A DNA stretch of 64,000 nt from contig QANY01013442.1 in the NCBI GenBank assembly GCA_003255025.1, positions 620,001 to 684,000 of the forward strand, written 5' to 3'. The DNA is from Datisca glomerata (taxonomy: Eukaryota > Streptophyta > Magnoliopsida > Cucurbitales > Datiscaceae). Both the position numbers and the translations under genes were made by a program. Position 1 is the stretch's first letter. Each line of letters opens with the position of its first letter. Positions 35,643-46,320 of the stretch are shown piece after piece. Below the pieces are notes generated by a model. That model was not told the DNA's origin and made no database searches. It saw only the letters and a program-made list of their open reading frames with translations.

Positions 35643-37950
35643 TACTGGATGGATAAATCATTGATGTTTATGGATAGAACATCTACAAATAATGACATTA
35701 GGGTTGGAAATTTCCTCAAGTATGCGATGGAGCATGGTAATGACCCTTGTTTCTTACGTTGTCCGTGTGTGGAGTGTGGGAATCTCAAACGTTTCACTTT
35801 CATTCATGTAAGAAATCAATTATTCATTAATGGTATAAATCATAGATATGAAACATGGGTGTGGCATGGAGAATTAGATAATTCTAGAAAAAAGACGTTT
35901 GGTATAAATGAAGGAAGAAAGAGATCTCATGTAGATATTGATGATTATAAATGTACGGTAAATATGGTTGAAGCAGTAGAAGATTTTTATTTAGATGATC
36001 CTGAGAAATTTGAAAAGATGCTTATTGATGCTGAGAAACCTTTGAACCCAAATTGTAAAAAGTTCATAAAATTATATGTGTTAGTGAAGTTGTATAATTT
36101 AAAGGTTAAATATGGATGGAGTGACATAAATTTTTCAAATTTATTGAGTGTATTACAGGAAATGCTTCCAGATAGAAGTCAAATGACTGCTTCGTTCTAC
36201 GAGATTAAGAAAACCTTGTGTGCTTTAGGAATGTAGTATGAAAAAAATACATGCATGTCCTAATGATTATATTTTATATAGAAATGAGCATGTAGAAGTA
36301 AATGTATGTCCAATGTGTGCTATCTCGAGATGGGAACCATCAAAGAATTTGTCACCGGAGAAAAAATGAGTGTCTGCTAAGGTGTTATGGTATTTTCCTC
36401 CCATCCCACAGTTCAAACAAATGTATAAGAGTAGCCATATGGCAGAAAACTTGACATGACATGCTTATAATAGAGAAATAGATGGTAAATTAGGTTACCC
36501 AACCAATTCTCCATCTTGGAAGCTTATAGATCACAAGAGACATGATTTTGCAATTGAGCCAAGACACCTTTGACTAGCTATTGCAGCAGATGGGATAAAT
36601 TCATTTAGTTCCCTTAGTAGTAAATATAGTTGTTGGCCTATTATTTTATGGTGATATATAATCTCCCTCCATGGTTGTGCGTAAAGAGAAAATTTATGAT
36701 GTTAACATTGTTAATAGCTGGTCCTAGGCAACTAGGAAGTGATATTGATGTTTATTTAGCACATTTGATTGATGATCTTAATTTTCTCTGGGAAGTGGAA
36801 ATTGAGGCGTATGATGCATATTGAGAAGAGAATTTTACTCTAAGAGCATTCTTAATGTGGACGATCAATGATTTTCTTACATATGGAAACTTATGTGGAT
36901 GTAGTGTTCAAAATAATGTATAAGAGTAGCCATACGGCAGAAAACTTGACATGACATGCTTATAATAGAGAAATAGATGGTAAATTAGGTCACCCAGCCA
37001 ATTCTCCATCTTGGAAGCTTATAGAGCACAAGAGACAGTATTTTACAGTTGAGCCAAGACACCTTTGATTAGCTATTGCAGCAGATGGGATATATTCATT
37101 TAGTTCCCTTAGTAGTAAATATAGTTGTTGGCCTGCTATTTTATGGTGATATATAATCTCCCTCCATGGTTGTGCATAAAGAGAAAATATATGATGTTAA
37201 CATTGTTAATAACTGGTCCTAGGCAACTAGGAAATGATATTGATATTTATTTAGCACATTTAATTGATGATCTTAATGTTCTCTGGAAAGTGGGAATTGA
37301 GATGTATGATGCATATTGGGAAGAGAGTTTTACTCTAAGAGCAGTCTCAATGTGGATGATCAATGATTTTCTTGCATATGGAAACTTATGTGGATGCAGT
37401 GTTAAAGGTTATTATGCTTGTCCAATATGTGCAGAAGGTACATCTTCTATTAGGCTAAAACACAACAAACAAAATGCATAAATAGGACATAGAAGATTTT
37501 TACCACTCACACATCCTTCAAAAGGCAAAAAAAGGCATTTGATGGTAATCAAGAGCTTAGAATAGCTCATGCACCTTTAAGTGGAAAATAAGTGTTGGCA
37601 AGAGTTGAGAAAGTTAGATTTACACTGGGAAAGAATAATGTGAAGGAATAAGTGAAATATGGATTGTCTAAATCTTACTGGAAGAAAAAATCAATTTTCT
37701 TCAATCTAGAATATTGGAAAAGATTACAAGTTCGACATTGTCTCGATGTAGACATGTGTCGTGCATGTACCGTGCATGTACCGAATTAATAGTCATTTGA
37801 CAGTGAGGGAGATTTTATGATGAATGGAGAAAATTGATGGGCCAATAATGAATGTGATAAATTTTAGGAGGTAAGTCGATTTTGGGACAAAGTGAAGGAG
37901 ATTCTATAATATTGACCCTAATTAAAATTTTAAAGCTCTTCATAAATTAA
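35643..37950 (+). pseudogene. CACTA transposase TNP2, with stops and internal duplication
   Basis: The first open stretch (to 36236) carries the transposase-associated domain: RCPCVECGN, LFINGINHRYETWVWHGE, then EKPLNPNCKKFIKL and MLPDRSQMTASFYEIKK. A TAG at 36234 interrupts it before NDYILYRNEHVEVNVCPMC and SRWEPSKN. The TNP2 core follows (HMAENLTWHAYNREI with TGG/TGA decay, SPSWKLIDHKRHDFAIEPR, YNLPPWLCVKRKFMML, GPRQLGSDIDVYLAHLIDDL). It is present twice because of a 495-bp tandem duplication and continues into NLCGCSVKGYYACPIC and a decayed tail to about 37950. TNP2 would cut and move the element. Multiple stops make this copy inactive. Confidence 0.92.
36411..37400 (+). repeat. 495-bp tandem duplication inside TNP2
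   Basis: Copy 1 is 36411-36905 and copy 2 is 36906-37400, constant offset 495 bp (165 codons, so frame-neutral). Both copies begin with GTTCAAA, which occurs at both breakpoints, so a microhomology or slippage event is likely. Copies differ at scattered positions, each having its own stops, which shows the duplication is not recent. Confidence 0.95.
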
Positions 37951-38252
37951 TAGACATTTATCTATCGTTGAAGTAATAAATTATCCATTTATTGTGATTA
38001 AAAGCACCTCTATAATGTTTTTTAGTCTCAATAGCATTATTTTATAGATGTTTTACTGTACTAACATATGTCATAATCTTATAAGAAAATCAACCGAGTT
38101 CCCCAGCAATGGAATGGGACAGTCATTTGTCTAAAGAGAAATGACCGTACGATCTCACTTTCCTTTGCCACTCAAGTGTACGGCATCTGCCGTGCTTAGG
38201 CCCCTTCTTCCCTTCCCTAAATATATATAAAGTTGGGTATGTTGTTCTTATA
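37951..38252. other. Intergenic; no gene
   Basis: AT-rich with a short GC-richer patch at 38140-38215 (GTACGGCATCTGCCGTGC forms a small hairpin). Nothing coding is recognised. Confidence 0.5.
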
Positions 38253-38522
38253 TTACGCCATGTGTCAATTTCCATTAGCTTTCATTACGCCACATGTCAA
38301 TCCATATTTTTCAGGTTTATTAGTTTTGTAATGAAAAGTAAAGGTTTTGTCACCTCTCCAATGATCTCTCCATTAACTAGGATTTTATTGGCCCAAACAT
38401 TTATTACGCCACATGTCAATCCATATTTTTCAGGTTTATTGGCTTTTGTAATGAAAAGTAAAGTTTTTGTCACCTCTCCAATGATCTCTCCATTAGCTAG
38501 GATTTTATTGGCCCAAACGCTT
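38253..38522. repeat. 119-bp tandem repeat, two full copies and a partial third
   Basis: Full units are 38284-38402 and 38403-38522, both starting ATTACGCCACATGTCAATCC and ending TTTATTGGCCCAAAC. A 31-bp partial unit starts at 38253 (ATTACGCCATGTGTCAATTT). The two full units differ at only a few positions. Confidence 0.95.
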
Positions 38523-38600
38523 ATTTGTTGCGGAGAAACTAATCCAATTCGGAGTTGTTGATATTTATATTGATCGATCAGAATTTTTTTTTAATTCTAA

Positions 38601-38829
38601 TTATGCTTCCTTCCTATTTATCTGGAAGTTCTTCTCAGATACATAGAAGGAAATAATTCAATTTCAAAGCTAAAGATCGCAGTTCTCGAATGAGAAATTG
38701 AAAAGATTCTAGAGCATCCCAAGGTTTAAGTTTTGTTCCTCCAATGATCGTAATACCAAATACTTCTTGTCATGTTCGAATATGATCAGATTTATAAGTA
38801 AACATCTCTTGTAAAATGTGAGCAACACC
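38601..38829 (-). pseudogene. rpoB: Nuclear insert of plastid rpoB 3' end
   Basis: The minus strand encodes the C-terminus of the plastid RNA polymerase beta subunit. It opens with GVAHILQEMFTYKSDHIR at 38829 and continues with a TGA stop, then [32 protein letters not shown], and finally, after a frameshift, NFQINRKEA and the TAA stop at 38603-38601. The plastid gene ends with the same residues and stop. Internal TGA codons and a small indel show it is a decayed nuclear copy with no function. In the plastid this segment contributes to the polymerase core. Confidence 0.93.
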
Positions 38830-38839
38830 AAATCCCTTT

Positions 38840-40590
38840 TAATATTTAATAATCTATTATTGAAAAATTTAATCTATTAAATATATTAAAAATGTTCATT
38901 GTAATTAATGAATAGTTTTGAAAAATTTATGATTTCAATAAATTATTTGATGTATCAATTTATTAGCTATACAATAAAAAATATAAATATTTGTTGTGAA
39001 ATCAAAGCCATTATTAATTCATCTTGAAAATATTTTCAAAAATTGTTAAATAAATTTAATTCTATTATTGAATGTAAAAATTTCCCACATATCAGTGCAT
39101 AATTAAAATGTTAATTAGTATAGGCATTAAATGAAGAGAAAATTTTCAAATATCGCAAATGTATTGCAAAATATAGGGGATTTTTAAACGCCACAAAAAA
39201 ACAACATTTTTAAATATTTTCTTTTGACTTTTTGTTTTCTTTTTGTGTTAATAACACTATTAACATTATATTTATGACAAATAATGGAAGTATAAACCAA
39301 AACGTATGACTTTTTATTTTTCTATTCATAAATCCTAACTTTTAAATATCTGCCGAAGATATCTCTAAATTTAGCTCATCGACCCACACAACCTCATAGT
39401 AAATATGTATTCTTCTTCATTCATTCCTTTTCCTTTCCAATAGAAGATAAAATATCATTTATTTGTTGATTTTAGCATTTGACTTTCTATGATACTTTGA
39501 AAGTTTCGCAAATATATATGATAATATTTATTTTTCTCAAATATGTGTATTTGTAATATTTCTTATTCATAATAACGTCTTTTCGATATATCCTTTCCCT
39601 TTAAATGTTGTGTTTTGGTTTATGATTTTTACTTTTCAAGCTAATTTGATATGATTTATGAAATTATAATTAAAATATGTTCACATTCAAACTTAATTAT
39701 ATAATTTTATTTCCTTCATATCGGAGAATGTTAAATTTTATACGCAACACATGAATCTCATTGAAAGAAACCTACACATAACAAATATCTCTAATAGGTG
39801 ATCACAACCATGAATATGCATATTAAGTGTCATTATAACTCTTTCAAAATTGTTCTAGCATTACAATAAATTGTGAATTTTTTGGCCAAACAATTTAAAA
39901 CGATCATGATTATAAGTTAATTCATAATTGATCTATATACATGATTTCATTATTTCATGATTACAAGTTAATTCAAATATTTTTTGTTGCTCATTTTTTC
40001 TTACAAAACTATTTGTCTCTCTTAGGATAGTCTTGATATAATTGGTGCATCAAAGCATTCGAGAACACATGCATGAAAAGAACCCAAAATTTCACTGAAT
40101 ATGACTATTGAATCCTACCAAAGAAAAGTGTCCAGAAAGTAGAATTGAAGAGTTAGTTTCAAATAATTGTATATTTGCTTAAGTATTTCAAGAATATTGT
40201 CCCAAGACTCATATCTATCTTATGTTATGTTATTTGGCCAACAATATATATGAATGCACCTTAAAATTACATGGTCATTATTATTTTAAGATCAACGAAG
40301 GTGTGTCTAATACCGTGCGAAGCACGAACATTTTATTAGTGTGAAGACATAGGTGGGAGGCAACGCTTTGTGAGACCTCGCTACGCGGTCCTTTGAAATC
40401 TCTCCATGTGTCTTTCAACTGAAATGACCAATCCTAGATAGAGAAATGACTAGTAAAGATTTACGGTCCGCCTTCGTGTGTGGCAAAAGACACGTAAATG
40501 ACCCTTTTGTATAGTGAAAAGGCACACAACACAAATACAGGATTTTTATTTTTATCCATTTTTTCGGCAATACAATTCCCTCGCGGTCGA
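38840..40590. other. Long AT-rich non-coding stretch
   Basis: No open frame of note and no similarity recognised. It ends in the hairpin described for the Helitron candidate, followed by the promoter region of the small secreted-protein gene. Confidence 0.55.
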
Positions 40591-40594
40591 CGAT

Positions 40595-40602
40595 TATATA
40601 GA
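40595..40602 (+). promoter_or_regulatory. TATA box of the small secreted-protein gene
   Basis: TATATAGA about 88 bp before the ATG at 40683, preceded by GC-richer sequence (CCTCGCGGTCGACG) and followed by a purine-rich leader. Confidence 0.45.
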
Positions 40603-40682
40603 GATATAGAGCATCAGAAGCAATCAAAGAGAAGAAATTCATAAACATTTTGAAGTCATAATAGAAGAAATATAGAGAGAAA

Positions 40683-41099
40683 ATGGGTTGGAAAGATTTG
40701 ATTAGAACAGTAGCGATGATGATGGTGATTAATATAGTGTCAAGTATGTTTTTGGCTCATGTAGTGAATGCCAAAAATCACCATACTCACCCTATCAATT
40801 CTAGTAGTACTTCTTTACTTCCTTCACTTTCATATAAAGAATTCTTTTTTATTGTGAGCCGTCCACATTTCAAGACTGCAATGGAATATGGTGATGAATG
40901 CTTAAAGATGGTTGGTAGCAAATCTGAGCTTGAAGAATGTTTTATTGCACGCACAAACGATTTGCAGCTTACAGATTTAGAAAGAAATTTTATTCTCGAT
41001 TTACTAATGGGGGAATTTGAATATAATTTGAATGAAAGAAGGCATGGAAAAGAGACAAAGGAACATGGGCATGGTAATAGATCTCTCTCATCCCAATAG
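40683..41099 (+). CDS. Small secreted protein of unknown function, 138 residues
   Basis: An uninterrupted single-exon gene; I do not recognise the family. Residues 1-30 form a good signal peptide: a basic start (MGWKDLIRT), a hydrophobic core (VAMMMVINIVSSMFLA) and a cleavage site after VVNA. The mature part starts KNHHTHP and has a Ser-rich stretch at 40-50. A region predicted to be helical (about 60-115) follows with only two cysteines, C73 and C86, which could form one disulfide. A charged His/Lys/Glu-rich tail ends the protein. A TATA box at 40595 and an AATAAA at 41128 bracket the frame, supporting a real transcript. It sits between transposons, and no homologous neighbour exists. Chance ORF is the alternative, but the signal peptide, flanking signals and length argue against it. 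Confidence 0.65.
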   Translation: MGWKDLIRTVAMMMVINIVSSMFLAHVVNAKNHHTHPINSSSTSLLPSLSYKEFFFIVSRPHFKTAMEYGDECLKMVGSKSELEECFIARTNDLQLTDLERNFILDLLMGEFEYNLNERRHGKETKEHGHGNRSLSSQ

Positions 41100-41127
41100 C
41101 TTAAGCTCTTTTCCTTATCAAAGTGCC

Positions 41128-41133
41128 AATAAA
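41128..41133 (+). terminator. Candidate poly(A) signal of the small secreted-protein gene
   Basis: AATAAA 29 bp after the stop codon at 41099, within AT-rich DNA. Confidence 0.45.
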
Positions 41134-41567
41134 AACATATTAACTTAAACTGTTTAGGTTAAGAAAAATTTATATATTCAAATTAGTTCTTAACTTTCAT
41201 TTCTCTTCCCCAAAATTATATATATTTGGATGTCTGGAATGACATTGTGTGTTTTCTATGGAGTGAGAGAGAGAACAATATGATTTTTGCTGGAAAAATT
41301 AAATCCAGTTCTAATATTACCAATCCAATTGTTATAGTGTTATAGCTAGTGTTTGGATGCCCAAATCTTAATTGATGTAGTGATAGCTATTTTAATAGAA
41401 TTAGAGGTCGATCTCTTAGTTAATTGGGACCTGGCTACTCATTTTTTTTGACAAAGAATAAATCATTTCATATATCAAGAAAAGTTTACATCTTTAGCTA
41501 AATAAGGTAGTAACCAACTGAGAGGGTTTGTCCCTACTAAAATAACCTATCTCAGCCTTAGATGCAC

Positions 41568-41819
41568 TTGTTAGCTGTCTTATTATGAGCTTATCATACC
41601 TTAGTCGCATGCATGATAACCAACTTCTTATCCTTTTGTCAGTTTATAGTTATCTTTTATTTTGATTGTAACTATCAACAATATATAGTCTCTGTACTGT
41701 TGGCTGTTTGTGGTTAATGAAATAATTGAGGTTATTTAGAATTTCTCTTCTCCTTCCTTCTTCCTGCTTCTTCGTGGTTCTTGCTATTGTTTTGCTTATC
41801 TCTTTCTCAAAATCTTTTA
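41568..41819 (+). repeat. 5' LTR of the copia element at 41568-46320
   Basis: 252 bp, with a TATA-like ATATATAG (about 41682) and a CT-rich 3' part. By eye about 90% identical to the right LTR, with a 4-5 bp indel near the start. This indicates an old insertion. Confidence 0.93.
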
Positions 41820-41852
41820 TGGTATCAGAGTAATAAAGGACACACGTCCCTT

Positions 41853-43190
41853 ATGACAAATCCCCCTTCTTCGATCTTTCTTCTTTCCAATATATGCAAT
41901 CTAATCTCAGTGAGATTATATTTGACGAACTATGTTCTATGGCGATACCAAATTTCTGCCATTCGGAAGGCTCGTGCACTCTTCGAATTCGTAGATGGAT
42001 CTCATCCTTGTCCTTGCATGCTTATGAAAAATGAGAAAGTTGAACCCACCGACAAAAATTGATCCATAATATCAGGCTTGGATCACTTAAGATCAAGCCC
42101 TTATGACGTTGATTAATGCCACCTTGTCTCAGACTGCTCTCTCTTGTGTTATGGGTTGCAAGACTTCTCAAGAAATTTAGGCTTCACTCGAAAGAAGGTA
42201 CTCTTCTTTGACCTGATCAAATATTTTTCATCTGAAATACGAACTACAATCCATCTCAAAGAAAGGCAACAAATCTGTTGACAACTATGTTCAAAGAATT
42301 AAGGAAGCCAGAGACAAACTCTTGGTTATCTCTGTGATCATCGAGGATAAAGACATTCTCCTCTACACTTTAAATGGCCTCTCCTCAGAATATGGACATT
42401 CAAGACAGCTATTAGAACAAGATCCAAGCCCCTTCACCTAGAAGAACTTCATGCACTTTTGAAAGTTGAAGAACAGTCCTTAAATGATCAGACCAAGAAA
42501 CAAGATACTCAACTTCAAACCGTCGCAATGGTTGCTAATCGCTTTAGAGGTGGCTTCTCTAATAGAGGTAGAGGCAACATGCCCTTTCGTGGAAATGAAA
42601 ATCAACCTACTGACAGAAACAGTGCTAATAGGGGTAGAGGTAATCCTGGTCCATGTTTGCTATCCAACCCGCATATACCCACCTCACACTTTTCTTCTCA
42701 AAATCCTACTGATCAAAGGCCCCGGGGCCAAATTTGTAATAAATTTGGTCATACTGCTATCGACTATTTTCATAGAATGAATTATGCCTATCAAGGGAGG
42801 AATTCCCCATCCAAACTTGCTGCCATGGCTGCCACTTTCTCAGGCACCAATCAAGAATCCACAAAGCAAGTTTCTTGGCTTTCAGACACTGGATGTAACA
42901 CTCATCTCACCTCTGAGCTCTCCAACCTTACTTCTTTTAAGCATTACAATGGTCAGGATTATGTCACTATAGGTAATGGGCAACCACTGGAAATCACACA
43001 CTCAGGTTATGGTCAAATTCTTGCTAATAATCACAATTTTTTCTTAAGCATCTTCTTTATGTACTTAAACTTGCTGCAAATTTACTATCTGTTCACAAGT
43101 TTTGTAAAGACAATAATTGTTTCTTCACATTTGATAATGACTAGTTTTATATCCAGGACAAACCAACAGGGAGGATTCTCTTTATAGGAC
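41853..43190 (+). pseudogene. Copia gag, zinc knuckle and protease, broken
   Basis: Coding starts at the ATG at 41853 (MTNPPSSIFLLSNICNLISV, LYLTNYVLWRYQ), which is the N-terminal gag segment, closing at 42062. Gag continues in other frames (SLERRYSSLT near 42190, KFISSEIRTTIHLKER region) and then in an open frame from 42459. There a Gly/Arg/Asn-rich stretch (RFRGGFSNRGRGNMPFRGN) leads to a zinc knuckle that has lost two cysteines (CNKFGHTAIDYF) and a protease site WLSDTGCNTHLT (about 42877). The family would normally have D-S-G or D-T-G followed by A. Gag forms particles and the protease matures them. Neither can work here. Confidence 0.9.
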
Positions 43191-44450
43191 CCAGTGAGAA
43201 TGGGTTATACCTCATGTCCTCTGTTCAAAATCACATTTCTCAGGAACAACAATCAAGCATCCCTGTTGCTTACCTTGACAATACATTTTCTAATATATTG
43301 TGGCATAGTAGATTAGGTCATCCCTTCTGATTTTGTGTTGAAAATTATTTTGAATAAGGCTCATATATCTTTTACATCTACTTAACCTTGTATGTGCTCT
43401 AGTCATATACCTCTTTCTCACTCTCTTACTGTTTCTCCTCTTGAACTTCTTCACAGTAATGTTTAGGGGCTTGCTCCCTCAACATCATTTGATGGCTTCA
43501 AATATTACATTTCATTTATAGACAATACTTCAAGATACACATGGTTATTTCCCCTTGTGCAAAAATCTAAGGTCTTCTATATTCTGTAGAAGTTTATACC
43601 TTATGTTGAAAATCTGTTAAATTCTAAAATTAAAGTTTTTAGGTCTGATGGGGGAGGGGAGTTTAAAATCAGAAACTTATCTACCTTATTCTCTTCTAAA
43701 GGCATAGAACATCAAATTTCTTGCCCATATACACATAAGTAAAATGGGATAGTTGAAAGAAAACATAGACATATTATTGATACTGCTCTAAGTCTTATGA
43801 TACATGCTTTTGTTCCCTTGCATTTCTGGTATCATGCATTTTGTACTACTATTTATATTATTAACAAATTACCTACACTTACTTTACAACATAAATCACC
43901 TTTTGAATGTCTTTTTGGTAAGCTACCAGATAACTCCATGTTAAAGGTCTTTGGTTGTGTTTGTTTTCCCTTACTTAAGCCTTATAATTATCATAAACTT
44001 CAACCTAGATCTGCTTTGCATATTTTTCTTGGTTATTCTCTTCATACAAAAGGGTATTATGCTATAATCATTATAAATAAGATAATTGTTAGTAGACATG
44101 TTCTTTTTTATGAAAGCAGCTTTCCTTTTAAGAATCTTGCAACATATGTCCCTTCTCCAAAAATGTCTACTGTTGAAACTAGCTCCATTGCTCCTTCCTT
44201 TCCTCTCTTTGAATCTTATTTGCCTACATCTCTACCTACCACTACTATCTCCTCAACCTCACCTTCTTCTACTTCCTCTACATCTAGTCTTACTGGAAAT
44301 CAGATATCTACTACCTCCAATTCAATAGTTGTGCTTTCTTTTCCCTATGACTCTTCCACTGCTTCTGTCAGTCACACTTCTTCTTCTTCTGACACTGTTG
44401 CAGCCCCTTCCACTTCTTCTATCACTCAACCTCATAACACGCATCCTATG
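43191..44450 (+). pseudogene. Copia integrase, broken
   Basis: GAG-pre-integrase pieces (LWHSRLGHP-like, around 43300) are followed by DNTSRYTWLFPL (about 43522), then FRSDGGGEF (43640-43665), CPYTHK and an in-frame stop, and NGIVERKHRHIIDTALSLM (43744-43800). From 43797 an open frame gives FWYHAFCTTIYIINKLPT, FECLFGKLPDNSMLKVFGC and PRSALHIFLGYSLHTKGYYA. A Ser/Thr-rich linker before RT follows. The core has several stops. Integrase would insert the element cDNA; this one is inactive. Confidence 0.92.
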
Positions 44451-46057
44451 TAAACTCGATCTAAGTCAGGTATTAGCAAGAAAATGGTATACCTAACTGC
44501 TTTACAGGCTATTAATCTTGAGGAAAATGAAATTGAATCAACATCCTTTACTAGTGCGTCTAAGTTCCTTTACTGGAGAATAATAATGATGGAAGAATTT
44601 AATGCATTACAAAGACAAGGCACATGGTCCCTTACTCCCTTACCTCCTAATAAGAATGTAGTAGGCTATAAATGAGTTTACAGGTTGAAACACAACCCTG
44701 ATAGTTCCATATCAAGGTATAAAGCTAGGTTGGTGGGAAAAGGGTTTCACCAACAACCAGGCATAGACTATGCTGAAACTTTCAGCTCAGTTGGTAAATC
44801 AACCACTGTAAGAACTTTATTTTCAATAGCTATGCAGTTTTCTTGGCCTTTACATCAATTGGATGTAAAGAATGTCTTTTTGCATGGACATCTTCAAGAA
44901 GAAGTATATATGTCACAACCATAAGATTTTGTAGATCCTGATTATCCTACTTATGTCCGTATATTACATAAATCACTATATGGTCTCAAACAAGCTCCAA
45001 GCGCTTGGTTTGAGAGGTTTACCTCCTTTATTACTGGTCTAGGATTTACTGCTTCCAATGCTGATAGCTCCTTATTTGTCTATAAGTCTGGTGCTACTAT
45101 TATCTATTTAGTACTCTATGTAAATGACATAATTTTAACTAGCAATCAAACTTCTGTTATTGGAGATCTTATTCACAACCTACATGCTGAGTTTGAAATG
45201 ACAGATCTTAGATCTGTAAAGTTTTTCCATAGGTTGCAGGTTCATCAAACCTCCAAAGGAATACATGTTCATAACCAAAAGTATGTTGCAACTCTTCTTG
45301 ATAAAGCTGGCTTAACCAATGCAAAATCATGCAAAACCCCAATGTCTACCAAGGAAAATCTCTATGACAAAGATGCTACACCTCTTTCAGATCCTACAAC
45401 CTACAGAATTCTTGTTGGAGGACTCCAATATCTTACATTCACACGTCCGGATATCACCTTCTCTGTCAATAAGGTGTGTCAATTCATGCACAATCCCACC
45501 ACCGTCCATCTTGCAACAGTTAAAAAGATACTGTGGAATTTAAAGGGGACATCAGATCATGGAATCCTATTTCAGAAAGGCAGTCTCTCTTTGAACTCCT
45601 ACACTAACGCAAATTGGGTAGGTGACTACAATGATCGAAGATCAACATCCAAATTTGTAATATTCCTTGGTAGCAATCCAATTTCTTGGTGTTCAAAGAA
45701 GCAGACAACATTGGCTCGTTCTACTACAAGAGCCTTGCAAACACTGTTGCCGAAATAACTTGGATAAGACAATTACTGAAAGACTTGCATATCCCTATCT
45801 GTATTTCTCCTCAACTATGGTGTGACAATATTTCAGCAATTTCTCTTACATCCAATCAAGTATTTCATGCACGCACCAAACATATAGAGATAGATTATCA
45901 TTTTATTCGAGAAAAGGTAGCCCAAAAGGATTTAGTTGTTAGCTATATAAGCTCCCAGGATCAATTAGCTGACATCTTTACTAAAGCCTTGCCTTATGCT
46001 ATTTTTACTTCTATTGCATCCGAACTATTGCTTCCCTTTCTTGCAACATCAGTTTGA
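44451..46057 (+). pseudogene. Copia reverse transcriptase and RNase H, broken
   Basis: RT begins with EEFNALQRQGTWSLTPLP (44593). [20 protein letters not shown] (44719), [20 protein letters not shown] (44855) and [18 protein letters not shown] (44970) follow. The catalytic motif is YVNDIILTS (about 45118) where YVDD is required, so an active-site aspartate is lost. RNase H follows: NANWVGDYNDRRSTSKFVIF (45609), a frameshift near 45700, then LWCDNISAISLTSNQVFHAR, KHIEIDYHFIREKV and DQLADIFTKALP (ending 46057). The frame breaks and the Asp-to-Asn change make it inactive. Confidence 0.93.
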
Positions 46058-46064
46058 GGGAGGC

Positions 46065-46320
46065 TGTTAGCTGTCTTATTATTAGTTGAGCTTATCATGC
46101 CTTAGCCACGTGCATGATAACCAACTTCCTATCATTTTGTAAGTTTATAGTTAGCTTATGTTTTGATTGTAACTATCAATAATATATAGTCTCTGTACTG
46201 TTGGTTGTTTGTGGTTAATGAAATAATTAAGGTTATTCAGAATTTTTCTTCTCCTTCTTTCTTCCTGCTTCTTCCTGGTTCTTGCTGTTGTTTTGCTTAT
46301 CTCTCTCTCAAAAGCTTTCA
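46065..46320 (+). repeat. 3' LTR of the copia element at 41568-46320
   Basis: 256 bp beginning TGTTAGCTGTC and ending AAGCTTTCA. Homologous throughout to 41568-41819. Confidence 0.95.

Larger units (their letters stand above)
38212..40340 (+). mobile_element. Candidate Helitron-like element (low confidence)
   Basis: At 40314-40326 the word CGTGC-GAA-GCACG forms a tight hairpin, followed 13 bp later by TTTATTAGT. Helitron 3' ends have such a hairpin about 10 bp before CTRR, and many dicot Helitrons carry a CGTGCRAAGCACG hairpin. The stretch TATATATATAAAGTTGGG at about 38220 resembles 5' portions of such elements. The expected CTRR terminus is not exact (TTAG) and no Rep/helicase gene is present. 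If correct, the element carries the rpoB fragment as passenger DNA. The interior from 38840 to 40300 is AT-rich and non-coding. Confidence 0.3.
41568..46320 (+). mobile_element. Full-length inactive Ty1/copia element
   Basis: 4753 bp between LTRs that both start TGTTAGCTGTCTTATTA. A primer-binding site TGGTATCAGAG (41820-41830), complementary to initiator tRNA-Met, follows the left LTR, and a purine tract GAGGGAGG precedes the right LTR. Flanking pentamers GCACT (41563-41567) and GCAAT (46321-46325) fit a 5-bp target duplication with one change. Gag, protease, integrase, RT and RNase H are all recognisable on the plus strand and all broken. Confidence 0.95.

Noticed and set aside
38601..38829. 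A working rpoB gene
   Set aside because: Only the last 75 or so codons are present, with internal stops and a frameshift.
40415..40648. A 77-codon minus-strand frame
   Set aside because: It overlaps the promoter of the small secreted-protein gene and has no similarity or start context.
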